64,000 nucleotides of DNA, taken from NCBI GenBank assembly GCA_947624995.1, contig CANQMS010000008.1, positions 1-64,000 on the forward strand. The letters are read 5' to 3'. Positions within the stretch are counted from its first letter, which is position 1; the number at the start of each line of letters is the position of its first letter. The notes below the pieces were generated by a model. That model searched no databases. It was not told the DNA's origin and was given only the letters and a program-made list of their open reading frames with translations. This document shows positions 34,824 through 44,068 of this stretch, one piece after another. The stretch is from an uncultured Clostridia bacterium. Its GTDB lineage: Bacteria > Bacillota > Clostridia > Oscillospirales > CAG-272. The translations under genes and the position numbers were made by a program.

Positions 34824-34851
34824 ACGCCCGCCTCCCCCGGCGGGCGTTTTT
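34824..34851 (+). terminator. Terminator of the transporter-SDR-DUF4298 operon
   Basis: ACGCCCGCC, six-base loop, GGCGGGCGT, then TTTT. Confidence 0.92.
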
Positions 34852-34906
34852 GGCGCTTAAAATAAAGAAAACAGAGGAAAAAAATCGCCGGGTGCGCAAA
34901 AACTTA

Positions 34907-34935
34907 TTGACAACGGGCGCGCCTTATGCCATAAT
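34907..34935 (+). promoter_or_regulatory. Promoter of the ABC exporter pair
   Basis: TTGACA (34907-34912), 17-base spacer, CATAAT (34930-34935). Confidence 0.8.
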
Positions 34936-34978
34936 GAAAGCTCGGCGTCCGTATTACGGGAAAGGCGGAAAACGATAA

Positions 34979-36760
34979 ATGATATTCGGTAAATACATAA
35001 ACAAATACTACATAAAATACGCCCCTTGGCTCATCCTCGGGCTGCTTTCGCTCGCGCTCGTGGACTATATGCAGATGGTAGTCCCTAACCTCTACCAGCT
35101 CGTCGTCAACGGCATCAATGACGGGGCGGTGACTGTCGACGGCGTCCGATACGTCTTCGACATGGATTTTCTGCTCGACCGCATCTGCATGCCGATGCTC
35201 GGTGTCATCATATCCATGGTGTTCGGGCGGTTTTTATGGCGTATCTGCTTTTTCGGCGCGGCGATCAAGGTCGAGGCGGATATCCGCAACAGGATGTTCG
35301 ACCACTGCCGCCGCCTCTCGCACGAGTTCTATCAGGTCAACAAGGTCGGCGATCTTATGAGCCTGTTCACAAACGATCTTGACACGGTCCAGGACTGCTA
35401 CGGCAACGGTCTTTTGATGCTGTTTGACGCGGTGATGCTCGGCGTCCTCGCCGTGTGGCACATGTGGGAGATGAGTCACCTCATGACCGTGCTCTCCCTC
35501 ATACCGATGGCGCTTCTGCTCGGCGCGTCCACCGTCGTCGGCAAATATATGGAGAAAAAGTGGGCGATACGTCAGGAGGCGTTCTCGAAGCTCTCCGACT
35601 TTTCGCAGGAGAGCTTTTCCGGCATTGCCGTGATAAAGGCGTTCGTCAAGGAGGCAAAGGAGCTTTGGGCGTTCCGCAGCCTCAACACCGAAAACGAACG
35701 CGCCAATGTCGACTTCACGCGCTCCTCCGTGCTGCTGCGCATACTTGTGACGCTGTTCGTCCAGTCCGTCATCTGCGTCATCCTCGGCTACGGCGGCTAT
35801 CTTGTCTACCTCGGCACGTTCAACGCAGGACAGCTCGTCGAATATATCGGCTATTTCAACGCGATAGTCTGGCCCATCATGGCGGTCTCCGAGCTCATCG
35901 ACATGACGAGCCGCGGCAAGGCGTCCCTCGACCGCATCAGCGGTCTGCTCGACGAGGTTCAGACCGTCGTCGACCGCCCCGGCGTCGGCGCGCTCCGCGA
36001 CGTCCGCGGCGATATCGAATTCCGCCACCTCACCTTCCGCTACCCGGACGGTGAATTTGACGTTCTATCCGACGTTTCGTTCCGCATAAACGCGGGTGAG
36101 AGCGTCGGTCTCGTCGGCAAGACGGGCTCCGGCAAGACAACGATCGTTGACCTCATCCTCCGCACCTACAACGTCCCGGACGGGACCGTCTTCATCGACG
36201 GGCACGACGTCAACGACGTCTCTATCAGCGACGTCCGCGCCGCCGCCGCATACGTTCCGCAGGACAATTTCCTCTTCTCGGACACGATAGCGCGCAACAT
36301 TTCATTCGCCGTCGACGGTGCCGACGAGGACGAGATCGAATATGCCGCCGTCCTCTCCGACGTCGACTCAAACATCCGCGAATTCTCCGAGGGGTACGGC
36401 ACCGTGCTCGGCGAGCGCGGCGTCACCGTTTCGGGCGGGCAGAAACAGCGCATCTCGATAGCGCGCGCGCTGATGAAGAACGCGCCCATCCTCATCCTTG
36501 ACGACTCCGTTTCCGCCGTCGACACAAAGACGGAGAAAACGATACTCGAAAACCTGAAAAAGACGCGCGCCGGGCGGACCACAATCCTCATCGCGCACCG
36601 AATTTCAACGATCGAGCACATGGACAAGATCATATACATCGACGACGGCAGGGTCGTCGACGTCGGCACGCACGAGGAGCTGTGCCGCCGCTGCCCGGAC
36701 TACAACCACACGGTCGAGCTGCAGCGGCTCGAGGAGGAAGGAGGCGAGCAAAATGCGTGA
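34979..36760 (+). CDS. ABC exporter half-transporter with degenerate ATPase site
   Basis: A 593-residue protein: six-helix exporter membrane domain (about 1-320) and ATPase domain (about 345-590). Walker A is GKTGSGKTT and the signature is VSGGQKQR. Walker B reads ILILDDSVSAVD, so the catalytic glutamate is replaced by aspartate. This is typical of one half of heterodimeric exporters such as TM287/288, LmrCD and BmrCD. The partner gene overlaps by 8 bases. Substrate unknown; drugs or lipids are usual. Confidence 0.93.
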   Translation: MIFGKYINKYYIKYAPWLILGLLSLALVDYMQMVVPNLYQLVVNGINDGAVTVDGVRYVFDMDFLLDRICMPMLGVIISMVFGRFLWRICFFGAAIKVEADIRNRMFDHCRRLSHEFYQVNKVGDLMSLFTNDLDTVQDCYGNGLLMLFDAVMLGVLAVWHMWEMSHLMTVLSLIPMALLLGASTVVGKYMEKKWAIRQEAFSKLSDFSQESFSGIAVIKAFVKEAKELWAFRSLNTENERANVDFTRSSVLLRILVTLFVQSVICVILGYGGYLVYLGTFNAGQLVEYIGYFNAIVWPIMAVSELIDMTSRGKASLDRISGLLDEVQTVVDRPGVGALRDVRGDIEFRHLTFRYPDGEFDVLSDVSFRINAGESVGLVGKTGSGKTTIVDLILRTYNVPDGTVFIDGHDVNDVSISDVRAAAAYVPQDNFLFSDTIARNISFAVDGADEDEIEYAAVLSDVDSNIREFSEGYGTVLGERGVTVSGGQKQRISIARALMKNAPILILDDSVSAVDTKTEKTILENLKKTRAGRTTILIAHRISTIEHMDKIIYIDDGRVVDVGTHEELCRRCPDYNHTVELQRLEEEGGEQNA

Positions 36761-38627
36761 ATTTCTGCCGATCCTCATTGCCGGGGGCATAATCGGCGTT
36801 TTCGCCGTAATATTCGTCGCCGCCTATATCGTGCTCAAGCGCCGCGGGCAGGCTGTCACCTTCGACCGCAACATGCCGGACGGCGAGATCATGGCGCGCC
36901 TTTTGAAATACGCAAAGCCGCACTGGCGGAGCTTTCTGCTCGTGCTGCTCATCATGGCGGTCTCGATAGCGTATGACATCGTCTCCCCGCTCATCATCGG
37001 CGACATCGAGGAGATAATCGCGAAGGATTTCGGGCTCTCGGAGCTCTTTATCCGCGTCGCGTTTTACGGCTTCGTCCTCGTCGTCTCCATGGCGTGTACT
37101 TATTTCCAGTCCATAATCCTGCAAAAGACGGGGCAGAAGATACTCTCCGCGCTGCGCCTCGACCTGTTCACTCACATCGAGAGCCTTTCGCACAACCAGC
37201 TCAACAACATCCCCGTCGGCAAGCTCGTCACGCGCGTGACGAACGACACGAACGCGATCTCGATGATGTTCACGAACATCCTTGTCAACATGATAAGGAA
37301 CGTCTTCGTCATAATCGGCGTTCTCGTCGCGATGCTGATGCTGAACTATATGCTCACGCTGATGGTGCTCTGCTTTATCCCGTTCCTTGTGCTGTTCACC
37401 GTCATCTTCCGCAAATTCACGCGCCGCGTCTTCCGCACGGTGAAGGACAGGACGACGGACATCAACACGTTCCTATCCGAAAATCTCTCCGGAATGAAGA
37501 TCACGCAGATCTTCAACCGTGAGGACGCGAAGATGAACGAATTTCTCGAAAAGAGCAACGGTCTCAAGCGCGCGAAGAACAACCAGATCTTCGTCTTCGG
37601 CATTTTCCGCCCGATGGTGTATATGCTCTATATCACCTCGGTCATGTGCCTGCTCTATCTGTGCGGCAGGGGATATATAAAGGAGACCGTCTTCCTCGGG
37701 CAGACGATAACGATAAAGACGCTCGTCTCGTTCTATATGTATATCTCGACGTTCTTCAACCCGATACAGACGCTCGCCGAGCAGTTCAACGCGCTCCAGT
37801 CCGCGTTCGCGTCGGCGGAGAAAATATTCTCCGTCTTCGATATGCAGCCCGAGCTCGTCGACGAGCCGGACGCCGTCGAGCTTGAAGACATCCGCGGCGA
37901 GATCGAGTTCCGCGACGTGTGGTTCGCATACAATCCCGGCGAGTGGGTGCTGCGCGGCGTTTCGTTCCATGTCAGCCCGAAAGAGACCGTCGCCTTCGTC
38001 GGCTCGACGGGATCGGGCAAAACGACGATACTCTCCCTCATCTGCCGCAACTACGACATACAGAAGGGGCAGATCCTCATCGACGGCATAGACATAAAGC
38101 ATATTAAAATATCGTCGCTCCGCCGCCGCTTCGGTCAGATGCTGCAGGACGTCTTCCTCTTCTCCGGCACGATAAGATCGAATATCGTGCTCCGCGAGGA
38201 AAGCTTCACCGATGACGAGATACGCGAGGCGTGCCGCTACGTGAACGCCGACAAGTTCATCGACAAGCTCGAGGGCGGGCTTGACGAGGTCGTCCGCGAG
38301 CGCGGCAACAACTTCTCCGCCGGGCAGCGCCAGCTTCTGTCGTTCGCACGCACGATACTTCACCGCCCCTCCGTCATGATCCTCGACGAGGCGACCGCGA
38401 ATATCGACACCGAAACGGAGATACTGATTCAGGATTCGCTCGAAAAAATGAAGAACATCGGCACGATGCTCATCGTCGCGCACAGACTCTCAACGATACA
38501 GCACGCCGACAACATAATCCTGCTCTCCCACGGACAGATAGTCGAGGAGGGCACGCATCAGGAGCTCCTCCGCCGCCGCGGCAGATACTACCAGCTCTAT
38601 ACCCTCCAGTACAGCGCGGAGGCGTGA
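36753..38627 (+). CDS. ABC exporter half-transporter with canonical ATPase site
   Basis: A 624-residue partner with an extra N-terminal helix (residues 1-28), six exporter helices (about 55-345) and an ATPase domain (about 375-620). Walker A is GSTGSGKTT, Walker B VMILDEATANID with the catalytic glutamate, and the signature is the altered FSAGQRQ. The split of one canonical and one degenerate site matches an asymmetric heterodimer. The ATG follows GGAGG inside the end of the first gene. Confidence 0.93.
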   Translation: MREFLPILIAGGIIGVFAVIFVAAYIVLKRRGQAVTFDRNMPDGEIMARLLKYAKPHWRSFLLVLLIMAVSIAYDIVSPLIIGDIEEIIAKDFGLSELFIRVAFYGFVLVVSMACTYFQSIILQKTGQKILSALRLDLFTHIESLSHNQLNNIPVGKLVTRVTNDTNAISMMFTNILVNMIRNVFVIIGVLVAMLMLNYMLTLMVLCFIPFLVLFTVIFRKFTRRVFRTVKDRTTDINTFLSENLSGMKITQIFNREDAKMNEFLEKSNGLKRAKNNQIFVFGIFRPMVYMLYITSVMCLLYLCGRGYIKETVFLGQTITIKTLVSFYMYISTFFNPIQTLAEQFNALQSAFASAEKIFSVFDMQPELVDEPDAVELEDIRGEIEFRDVWFAYNPGEWVLRGVSFHVSPKETVAFVGSTGSGKTTILSLICRNYDIQKGQILIDGIDIKHIKISSLRRRFGQMLQDVFLFSGTIRSNIVLREESFTDDEIREACRYVNADKFIDKLEGGLDEVVRERGNNFSAGQRQLLSFARTILHRPSVMILDEATANIDTETEILIQDSLEKMKNIGTMLIVAHRLSTIQHADNIILLSHGQIVEEGTHQELLRRRGRYYQLYTLQYSAEA

Positions 38628-38649
38628 GTGGATAATAAAAAATAACAGT

Positions 38650-38713
38650 GCGGGGGAAGGAAGTTTCGGGAAATTTCCTTCCCCCGCGCCCCATCTTTAA
38701 AGCTTTTTATGAC
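38650..38713 (+). repeat. Palindromic intergenic element with C-rich tail (copy 4)
   Basis: Arms GCGGGGGAAGGAAGTTTC and its near complement (38650-38687), then GCCCCATCTTTAAAGCTTTTTAT. It lies between the convergent exporter and DNA polymerase IV genes. Confidence 0.74.
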
Positions 38714-38736
38714 CTTTTTATACGGGGGTTTAATTA

Positions 38737-39996
38737 TTAACGGGATTCGGTGCCGTCGGGGTCGAGGCTCGCTTTGTACTTCCTGCCGACGTTTATGTCG
38801 GTGCGGTAAGCGGAGCCGCGCACTATCGTGTCGGCGCCGAAGCTCTGCCGGATCGCGTCCGTGGCGCGGTCGAGCTTGCGCGCGCGCTCGCGCCCCTCGT
38901 CCTCCTCCGAAAACATCGAGAGCTGCTCCGCCCCGTCCCGCGTCAGGTCCGTGACGGACACGCCGAGCAGGCGCAGCGGCGTTCTTTTGTCCCACAGCTC
39001 CGAAAAAAGACGCTTTGACGTTTCGTATATCTCATCCGTGATGTCGGTCGGCAGCGTCAGCGCGCACTGATGCGAGCGGTCGCGAAAGTCGTTATACCTC
39101 ACCGTCACGGACACGCAGCGCGCCCGCACGCCGTCCGCCCTCATCCGCATCCCGACGCTGTCGGACAGCGCGAGCAGGACTCGGTGCGCCTCGCGCACAT
39201 CCTTTATGTCCCTCTCGAGCGTCGTTGAGTTGCCGTACCCCTTCGCCTCCTCCGGCTCGCCGCGCACGGGCGAGTCGTCGATGCCGTTCGCGAAGCGGTG
39301 TATCATCGCGCCCATTTTGTCACCGACAAGGCGGCGCACATACGCCTCGTCCGCCCTCGCGAGCTCCCCGACGGTCAAAATATACGCGCGCTCGAGCTTT
39401 TCCGCTGTCGCCGTCCCCACGGAGTAGAGCTCGCGCACGGGGAGCCGCCACAGCTTTTCTTCTATCTCGTCTGAGAACAGCGTGTGTACGCGGTCAGGTT
39501 TCAAAAAGTCGCTCGCCGTCTTCGCCAAGAGCTTATTCTCCCCTATGCCGACATTGACCGTGAAGCCGAGCGTGTCGCGTATCTCGTCCTTTATTTTTGT
39601 CGCGGTCGCGAACGGGTCGGGATATATCCTCTCCGTCCCCGTCATGTCGAGGAAGCACTCGTCTATCGAGAATTTTTCGACGACGGGCGCGTATTTCCGG
39701 CAAATATCCGTAAATGCCCGCGAGCACCTCGCGTAGAGCCCGAAGTCGGGCTTCGCGAGATACAGCTCCGGGCATTTTCTCATTGCGGATGCGACGGGCT
39801 CCCCCGTCTTTATCCCGTATTTCTTCGCCGGTATCGACTTCGCGAGGATGACGCCTGTCCGCTTTTCGACGTCGCCGCCGATCGCCGACGGAATGAGGCG
39901 CAGGTCCGCCTCGCCGTTTTTCACACGCCTTGCCGCCTCCCACGACAGAAACGCGGAATTCACATCGACGTGGAATATCAATCTCTTAACACTCAT
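38737..39996 (-). CDS. dinB: DNA polymerase IV (Y family)
   Basis: A 419-residue translesion polymerase. Catalytic carboxylates lie in FHVDVNSAFLSW (about residue 8) and SIDECFLDMTG (about 108). Helix-hairpin-helix and little-finger regions follow. A clamp-binding motif QLSMF is near the C-terminus (about residue 370). The ATG at 39994-39996 (MSVKRLIFHVD) overlaps the glycosyltransferase stop (ATGA). It is the last gene of a four-gene operon that includes a sortase, an unusual setting for a damage-inducible polymerase. I saw no SOS box. Confidence 0.95.
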   Translation of the reverse strand: MSVKRLIFHVDVNSAFLSWEAARRVKNGEADLRLIPSAIGGDVEKRTGVILAKSIPAKKYGIKTGEPVASAMRKCPELYLAKPDFGLYARCSRAFTDICRKYAPVVEKFSIDECFLDMTGTERIYPDPFATATKIKDEIRDTLGFTVNVGIGENKLLAKTASDFLKPDRVHTLFSDEIEEKLWRLPVRELYSVGTATAEKLERAYILTVGELARADEAYVRRLVGDKMGAMIHRFANGIDDSPVRGEPEEAKGYGNSTTLERDIKDVREAHRVLLALSDSVGMRMRADGVRARCVSVTVRYNDFRDRSHQCALTLPTDITDEIYETSKRLFSELWDKRTPLRLLGVSVTDLTRDGAEQLSMFSEEDEGRERARKLDRATDAIRQSFGADTIVRGSAYRTDINVGRKYKASLDPDGTESR

Positions 39997-40724
39997 TTTT
40001 CGGGGACACTGAGCTTTCCGACGCGCGCCTTTATGCGGCAGAGATCGCGCAGCATCCGCGCCGTGTCGCGCACGGGCTTGATCTTTGAGGCGGAGTCTGT
40101 GTGGTTCATGACGCGAACCGGCGTCTCGGTTATGCGGAAGCCGAGCTTTTCCGCGATCAGCAGCGCCTCTATATCGAACGCCCAGCCGTCCGTCTCGCAG
40201 CGGCTGAAAACCGCCGTCGCGGCGTCCCGCCGCCACGCCTTGAAGCCGCACTGGGAATCCGAATGAGAGTAGCCCGCAATGATCTGCACGACCTTTATGT
40301 ACGTCTTCGACATCAGCTTTCGCAGCGCCGTGTATTCCTCGTACCCGTCGGAAGAAAGGTTTCGCGAGCCGATAACGGCGTCGACGTCCGGCGCGCTGTC
40401 GAATATCCCGACCGTGTGCCCGATGACGTCCGTCCCGTACGCACAGTCGCAGTCGGTGCAGACGATGATGTCCCCCCCCGATGCGAGCACGGCGGTGCGC
40501 ACGGCGGCGCCCTTGCCCCGATTGTGCTCATAACCGATGACGCGCACGCGCGGCAGCCCGAGCCCTCTTATAATGTCTCCGCACCCGTCCGTGCTCCCGT
40601 CGTCGCAGTATAGGAGCTCGTAGTCGTCGCCGAACATACGGTCAAGAGCGCCGGAAAAGCCGAGCGCGGACTCCTCCGCGATCGCGCTTTCGTTATACAT
40701 CGGGATGCATACAGACAGTTTCAA
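39993..40724 (-). CDS. Family 2 glycosyltransferase, dolichyl-phosphate glucosyltransferase-like
   Basis: A 243-residue GT-A enzyme. Motifs: CIPMYNESAI at the start, YCDDGSTDGC (about residue 45), KGAAVRTAVL and CTDCDCAYGTD (about 92). There is no membrane helix, so it is cytosolic or peripheral. It transfers a sugar, probably from UDP-glucose to a lipid phosphate, for envelope glycans. It sits between a methyltransferase and DNA polymerase IV genes. Confidence 0.9.
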   Translation of the reverse strand: MKLSVCIPMYNESAIAEESALGFSGALDRMFGDDYELLYCDDGSTDGCGDIIRGLGLPRVRVIGYEHNRGKGAAVRTAVLASGGDIIVCTDCDCAYGTDVIGHTVGIFDSAPDVDAVIGSRNLSSDGYEEYTALRKLMSKTYIKVVQIIAGYSHSDSQCGFKAWRRDAATAVFSRCETDGWAFDIEALLIAEKLGFRITETPVRVMNHTDSASKIKPVRDTARMLRDLCRIKARVGKLSVPEK

Positions 40725-40761
40725 TTTATCTTTTCCTCTTTACGAATTTACAAAAGAGTTT

Positions 40762-41607
40762 TTATTTTTTCAGCTTCAGAACGGTCACGTCGACGTCGAC
40801 CGTGACCGTGAGCGCGTCGAGCGATAGCAGCCTCTCCGCGCCCTCGCGGCTCGTGCGCCAGCGGTACGGCGTCATTGAAAACAGCGCCGCGATATGCCCG
40901 CGCCCGGCGATTTCCGCCGTGAACGCGACGTTTTCGCGCGACATCACGGAATATCCGAACGGCTCCGCGAGCGCAGGGTGATCTATCGGGACGTTCAGGC
41001 GGACGTTTTCGCCGCCGTAGAGGATCTCCTTCATCTCGTATAGGTGCCTCTCTCCTGCCGAGCCGATGATGAGATATCCCCCGTCCTCCGTCACCCGCGC
41101 GAATTCACCGTAGCTGCACGGCGCGAACAGCGAGGCAACGGCGGATGCGGCTCCGTCCGCGACGGGGAGCTCCGAGGCGGATGCCGCAATATAACGCACG
41201 CGGTCGGAAACGCCCGCGCGCGCCGCCCCCTTTGACGCGGCGTCCGCCGCGTATTTCGAGACGTCGACGCCGAGGATCCCGATTCCCGGGACCTCACATG
41301 CGATCCCGTTCGTGTAATACCCCTCGCCGCACCCGGCGTCTATCAGAAGACCCGCCTGCATACGGCGCGATATTTCCCCGGCTATATATAGGAGCACCGG
41401 CTCGTAATAGCCCGCGGCGAGAAAGCGCTTTCGCGCCGAGACCATCTCCCTGTCGTCTCCCGAAACTCTGTTGCGCAGCTTCCCGGGGCGCAGCAGATTG
41501 CAGTACCCCGAGGCGGCGATATCATAGCTGTGCCCCTCTCCGCAGACGAGGGAGCGCCCGCGCTCGCCGAGAGGCGAGTCGCAAAGCGGGCAGAGAAGAC
41601 CCGTCAT
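40762..41607 (-). CDS. RlmA-type 23S rRNA guanine-N1 methyltransferase
   Basis: A 281-residue SAM-dependent enzyme. The N-terminal zinc site CPLCDSPL...CGEGH (residues 6-30) is followed by the family element SYDIAASGYCNLL. The SAM loop is LIDAGCGEGYY (about 88). The family modifies G745 or G748 of 23S rRNA, which affects macrolide and related responses. Its ATG overlaps the sortase stop (ATGA). Confidence 0.88.
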   Translation of the reverse strand: MTGLLCPLCDSPLGERGRSLVCGEGHSYDIAASGYCNLLRPGKLRNRVSGDDREMVSARKRFLAAGYYEPVLLYIAGEISRRMQAGLLIDAGCGEGYYTNGIACEVPGIGILGVDVSKYAADAASKGAARAGVSDRVRYIAASASELPVADGAASAVASLFAPCSYGEFARVTEDGGYLIIGSAGERHLYEMKEILYGGENVRLNVPIDHPALAEPFGYSVMSRENVAFTAEIAGRGHIAALFSMTPYRWRTSREGAERLLSLDALTVTVDVDVTVLKLKK

Positions 41608-42623
41608 TCTATCACCCTCACGAGCTTTGCCTGCAAGCAGTACCGCTTCGTGCTGATGCCCGTCTTCGTGCAGGTCGAAAGCGTCAGCAGCCTGTCGTTC
41701 TTGTCAAACGTCATGTCCTTTTTGTAGAGCGCGTCTTTCGACATCTCTTCGACGAACGAAACGAAGTCCGCGCCGTCATAAAATCCCGTGCGGAAATAGT
41801 ACGTGTCGTAGTCGAACATGCTTATGCTGTAAGGCTCGAATTCGTAAAGCCCCGTCGGAGTATAAATATAGATATTGTGCGTGTCGAAAAATTCCTGATC
41901 GAGGACGAATTTCATCACGTCCGCGAACATGTTCCCTATAGGGCTGTTGTGCCCGTACAGGACGACGTTGTAATTGTCCATTATATAGTCCCTGAGCGTG
42001 CAGTCGGCGAATATCGAGCCGACCGACAGAGACTCGCCGGTGAACGCGTGGTCGAGATAATATTCGTTGTCGTCCCCGCGCACCACGGGATAGTCTATCA
42101 CCGTGTCCTTGACATATATCCAGCCGTATATGTCCGGGTACTGCTCCTTCAGGGACGCCATCTGCGCCTTCAGCTCCTCGACCTCGGCGTTGTGCTCCGT
42201 ATTGTCTATTTCTATGCCCGCCTCGGGCGGGGTGACACCCATTTCGTACGGGGAGGCGGGCGCCGCTCCCTGCATGACGACGACATCGTGCTTTGTCTTG
42301 TTCTTGTCCGACAAGAGGTGGCTCATCGAGAATTCGTCCGCTATGTGCGCGTAGTAGAGTTCGCCCGTGAACTGCTGCCACAGAGACGCGCAGAGCTCGA
42401 AAACGCAGACGACGAATACCGCGACGGCAAAGAAATAAACGGTCCTCTCGATAATATACGAGACGAGCTCGCCGCCCGTCCTCTTTCTCTTTTGCGGCTC
42501 ACCTCCGAGCTCCTCGGGAGTTATCTCGTCAAGGGAGCGAAGAAAAACATCGTCATCCGCGTCCGACGTCGGTACATGGACCGCGTGTCTGCGCTTTGAT
42601 CCCACGGTATTCACCTCCCGCAC
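41604..42623 (-). CDS. srtB: Class B sortase
   Basis: A membrane-anchored transpeptidase of 339 residues. An 60-residue cytosolic N-terminus precedes one membrane helix (about 52-78), then a coil and the sortase domain (about 150-335). The catalytic histidine is in LYGHNSPIGN (about 225), the cysteine in TLSTCTKTG (about 312) and the arginine in TKRYCLQA (about 322). No substrate with a sorting signal is visible in the window. It leads the four-gene minus operon from the promoter at 42690-42718. Confidence 0.92.
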   Translation of the reverse strand: MREVNTVGSKRRHAVHVPTSDADDDVFLRSLDEITPEELGGEPQKRKRTGGELVSYIIERTVYFFAVAVFVVCVFELCASLWQQFTGELYYAHIADEFSMSHLLSDKNKTKHDVVVMQGAAPASPYEMGVTPPEAGIEIDNTEHNAEVEELKAQMASLKEQYPDIYGWIYVKDTVIDYPVVRGDDNEYYLDHAFTGESLSVGSIFADCTLRDYIMDNYNVVLYGHNSPIGNMFADVMKFVLDQEFFDTHNIYIYTPTGLYEFEPYSISMFDYDTYYFRTGFYDGADFVSFVEEMSKDALYKKDMTFDKNDRLLTLSTCTKTGISTKRYCLQAKLVRVIE

Positions 42624-42652
42624 TTGACATTCAGCCTCCGCGATAGTATAAT
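42624..42652 (+). promoter_or_regulatory. Promoter of the RNA methyltransferase gene
   Basis: TTGACA, 17-base spacer, TATAAT (42647-42652). Confidence 0.82.
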
Positions 42653-42689
42653 TTCGGTAACGGTCCCGTCGGCTTTCGTAAACATTCCT

Positions 42690-42718
42690 ATTATATAATT
42701 TTTATGCGTCATTTACAA
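42690..42718 (-). promoter_or_regulatory. Promoter of the sortase operon
   Basis: On the minus strand TTGTAA (42713-42718), 17-base spacer, TATAAT (42690-42695). Confidence 0.68.
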
Positions 42719-42770
42719 TACCGGCGGCACAAAATTAACGGATTGTTCACAAAACCGACAGCGGGGTATC

Positions 42771-44030
42771 ATGATGGAAGAGCGTTTTCGCGCGGTCATC
42801 ACATCGACGACGAATCTCGGCGCCGGCGTCGCGCGCGCGCCGGACGGGCGCGTCGTTTTCGTCTCCGGAGCCGTCGCGGGCGACGTTGCCGACGTCACGG
42901 TCGGGAAAGCACGCGGCTCGTTTTATGAGGCAGCGGCGGACCGCATCGTCTCCCCGTCGGAAAACAGGATCCAGCCGGACTGCGTATCGTTTTCCGCCGG
43001 CTGCGGCGGCTGCACGTTCCGCCACGTCTCGTACAGTCACGAGCTTTCCGTCAAATCCGACTTCATCCGCTCCGCGATGAAAAAATGCGGTCTTGATATA
43101 ACACCGGGGCCGTTTCTCACCTCCGGTCCCGGCGCCGTGCGGTCAAAGGTCACGGTCCCCGTCGGAGACGGTGCGTCCGGGTATTACGCGCGCGCATCGA
43201 AAAAGATCGTCCCGTCCCGGCGCTGCCTTCTGCACGATGAGGAAACGGACGGGGTGCGCGCATTCGTCGCCGGGATGAACGTCCCGGGGCTCGCGCGGCT
43301 CACGGTCCGCCGCGCCTCGGAGGGCACGATGCTCATCCTCCGCGCCGATGCAGGCGCGCCCGAGGAAGCGCTCTTTTCGGCAGCCGCTGCCGCGGCGGAG
43401 AAATTCCCGTTTTTGACGAGCGTTTACGTCTCCGCCGGCGGGGAATATACGCGCGCCGCCGGGGAAGAGGCTATATTCGACACGCTCGCGGGCTGCCGCT
43501 TCCGCATCTCTCCCGATTCGTTTTATCAGGTGAACCGCGCGTGCGCGGAGCTTTTATACGAGCGCGTCATCGCGCTCTCGTCGCTCTCCCCCGGCGAGCG
43601 CCTCGCCGACCTCTACTGCGGGACGGGCACCATCGGCATTGCCGCCGCGAAGCGGACGCCCGTGTCCCTCACGGGGATCGAGATCAACTCATCCGCCGTC
43701 GCGGACGCGCGCAAAAACGCCGCAGAAAACAGCGTCGACGCGCGCTTCATCCTCGGGGACGCCTCCTCATACAGCGCCTCCGCCGACTGCGTCATCGTCG
43801 ACCCGCCGCGCGCCGGGTGTGACCGGCGGCTGATCTCGCACCTGTGCAAAATGAAGCCGGACCGCATCGTCTATGTCTCATGCAATCCCGCAACGCTCGC
43901 GCGCGACGCATCCGCCCTTGTCTTTGGCGGCTACCGGATAGTATCTCTCACCCCCGTCGACATGTTCCCGCGGACAAGCCATGTGGAGACGGTATGCTTA
44001 TTGTCCCGACCGGGTGTCGGGCAGCCGTAA
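42771..44030 (+). CDS. RNA m5U methyltransferase, RlmD/TrmA family
   Basis: A 419-residue SAM-dependent methyltransferase. A TRAM-like beta region (about 5-60) and a 4Fe-4S cysteine set (C-X7-CGGC near 65-80, plus Cys near 145) precede the Rossmann domain. Landmarks are LADLYCGTGTIGI (about 280), IVDPPRAGC (about 345) and the catalytic cysteine in SCNPATLARD (about 375). Target (23S U1939, U747 or tRNA U54) cannot be resolved. Two adjacent ATG codons open the frame. Confidence 0.93.
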   Translation: MMEERFRAVITSTTNLGAGVARAPDGRVVFVSGAVAGDVADVTVGKARGSFYEAAADRIVSPSENRIQPDCVSFSAGCGGCTFRHVSYSHELSVKSDFIRSAMKKCGLDITPGPFLTSGPGAVRSKVTVPVGDGASGYYARASKKIVPSRRCLLHDEETDGVRAFVAGMNVPGLARLTVRRASEGTMLILRADAGAPEEALFSAAAAAAEKFPFLTSVYVSAGGEYTRAAGEEAIFDTLAGCRFRISPDSFYQVNRACAELLYERVIALSSLSPGERLADLYCGTGTIGIAAAKRTPVSLTGIEINSSAVADARKNAAENSVDARFILGDASSYSASADCVIVDPPRAGCDRRLISHLCKMKPDRIVYVSCNPATLARDASALVFGGYRIVSLTPVDMFPRTSHVETVCLLSRPGVGQP

Positions 44031-44068
44031 CGAAAATAAGAAAGACCGATGGGGAAGGCAGGTATATA

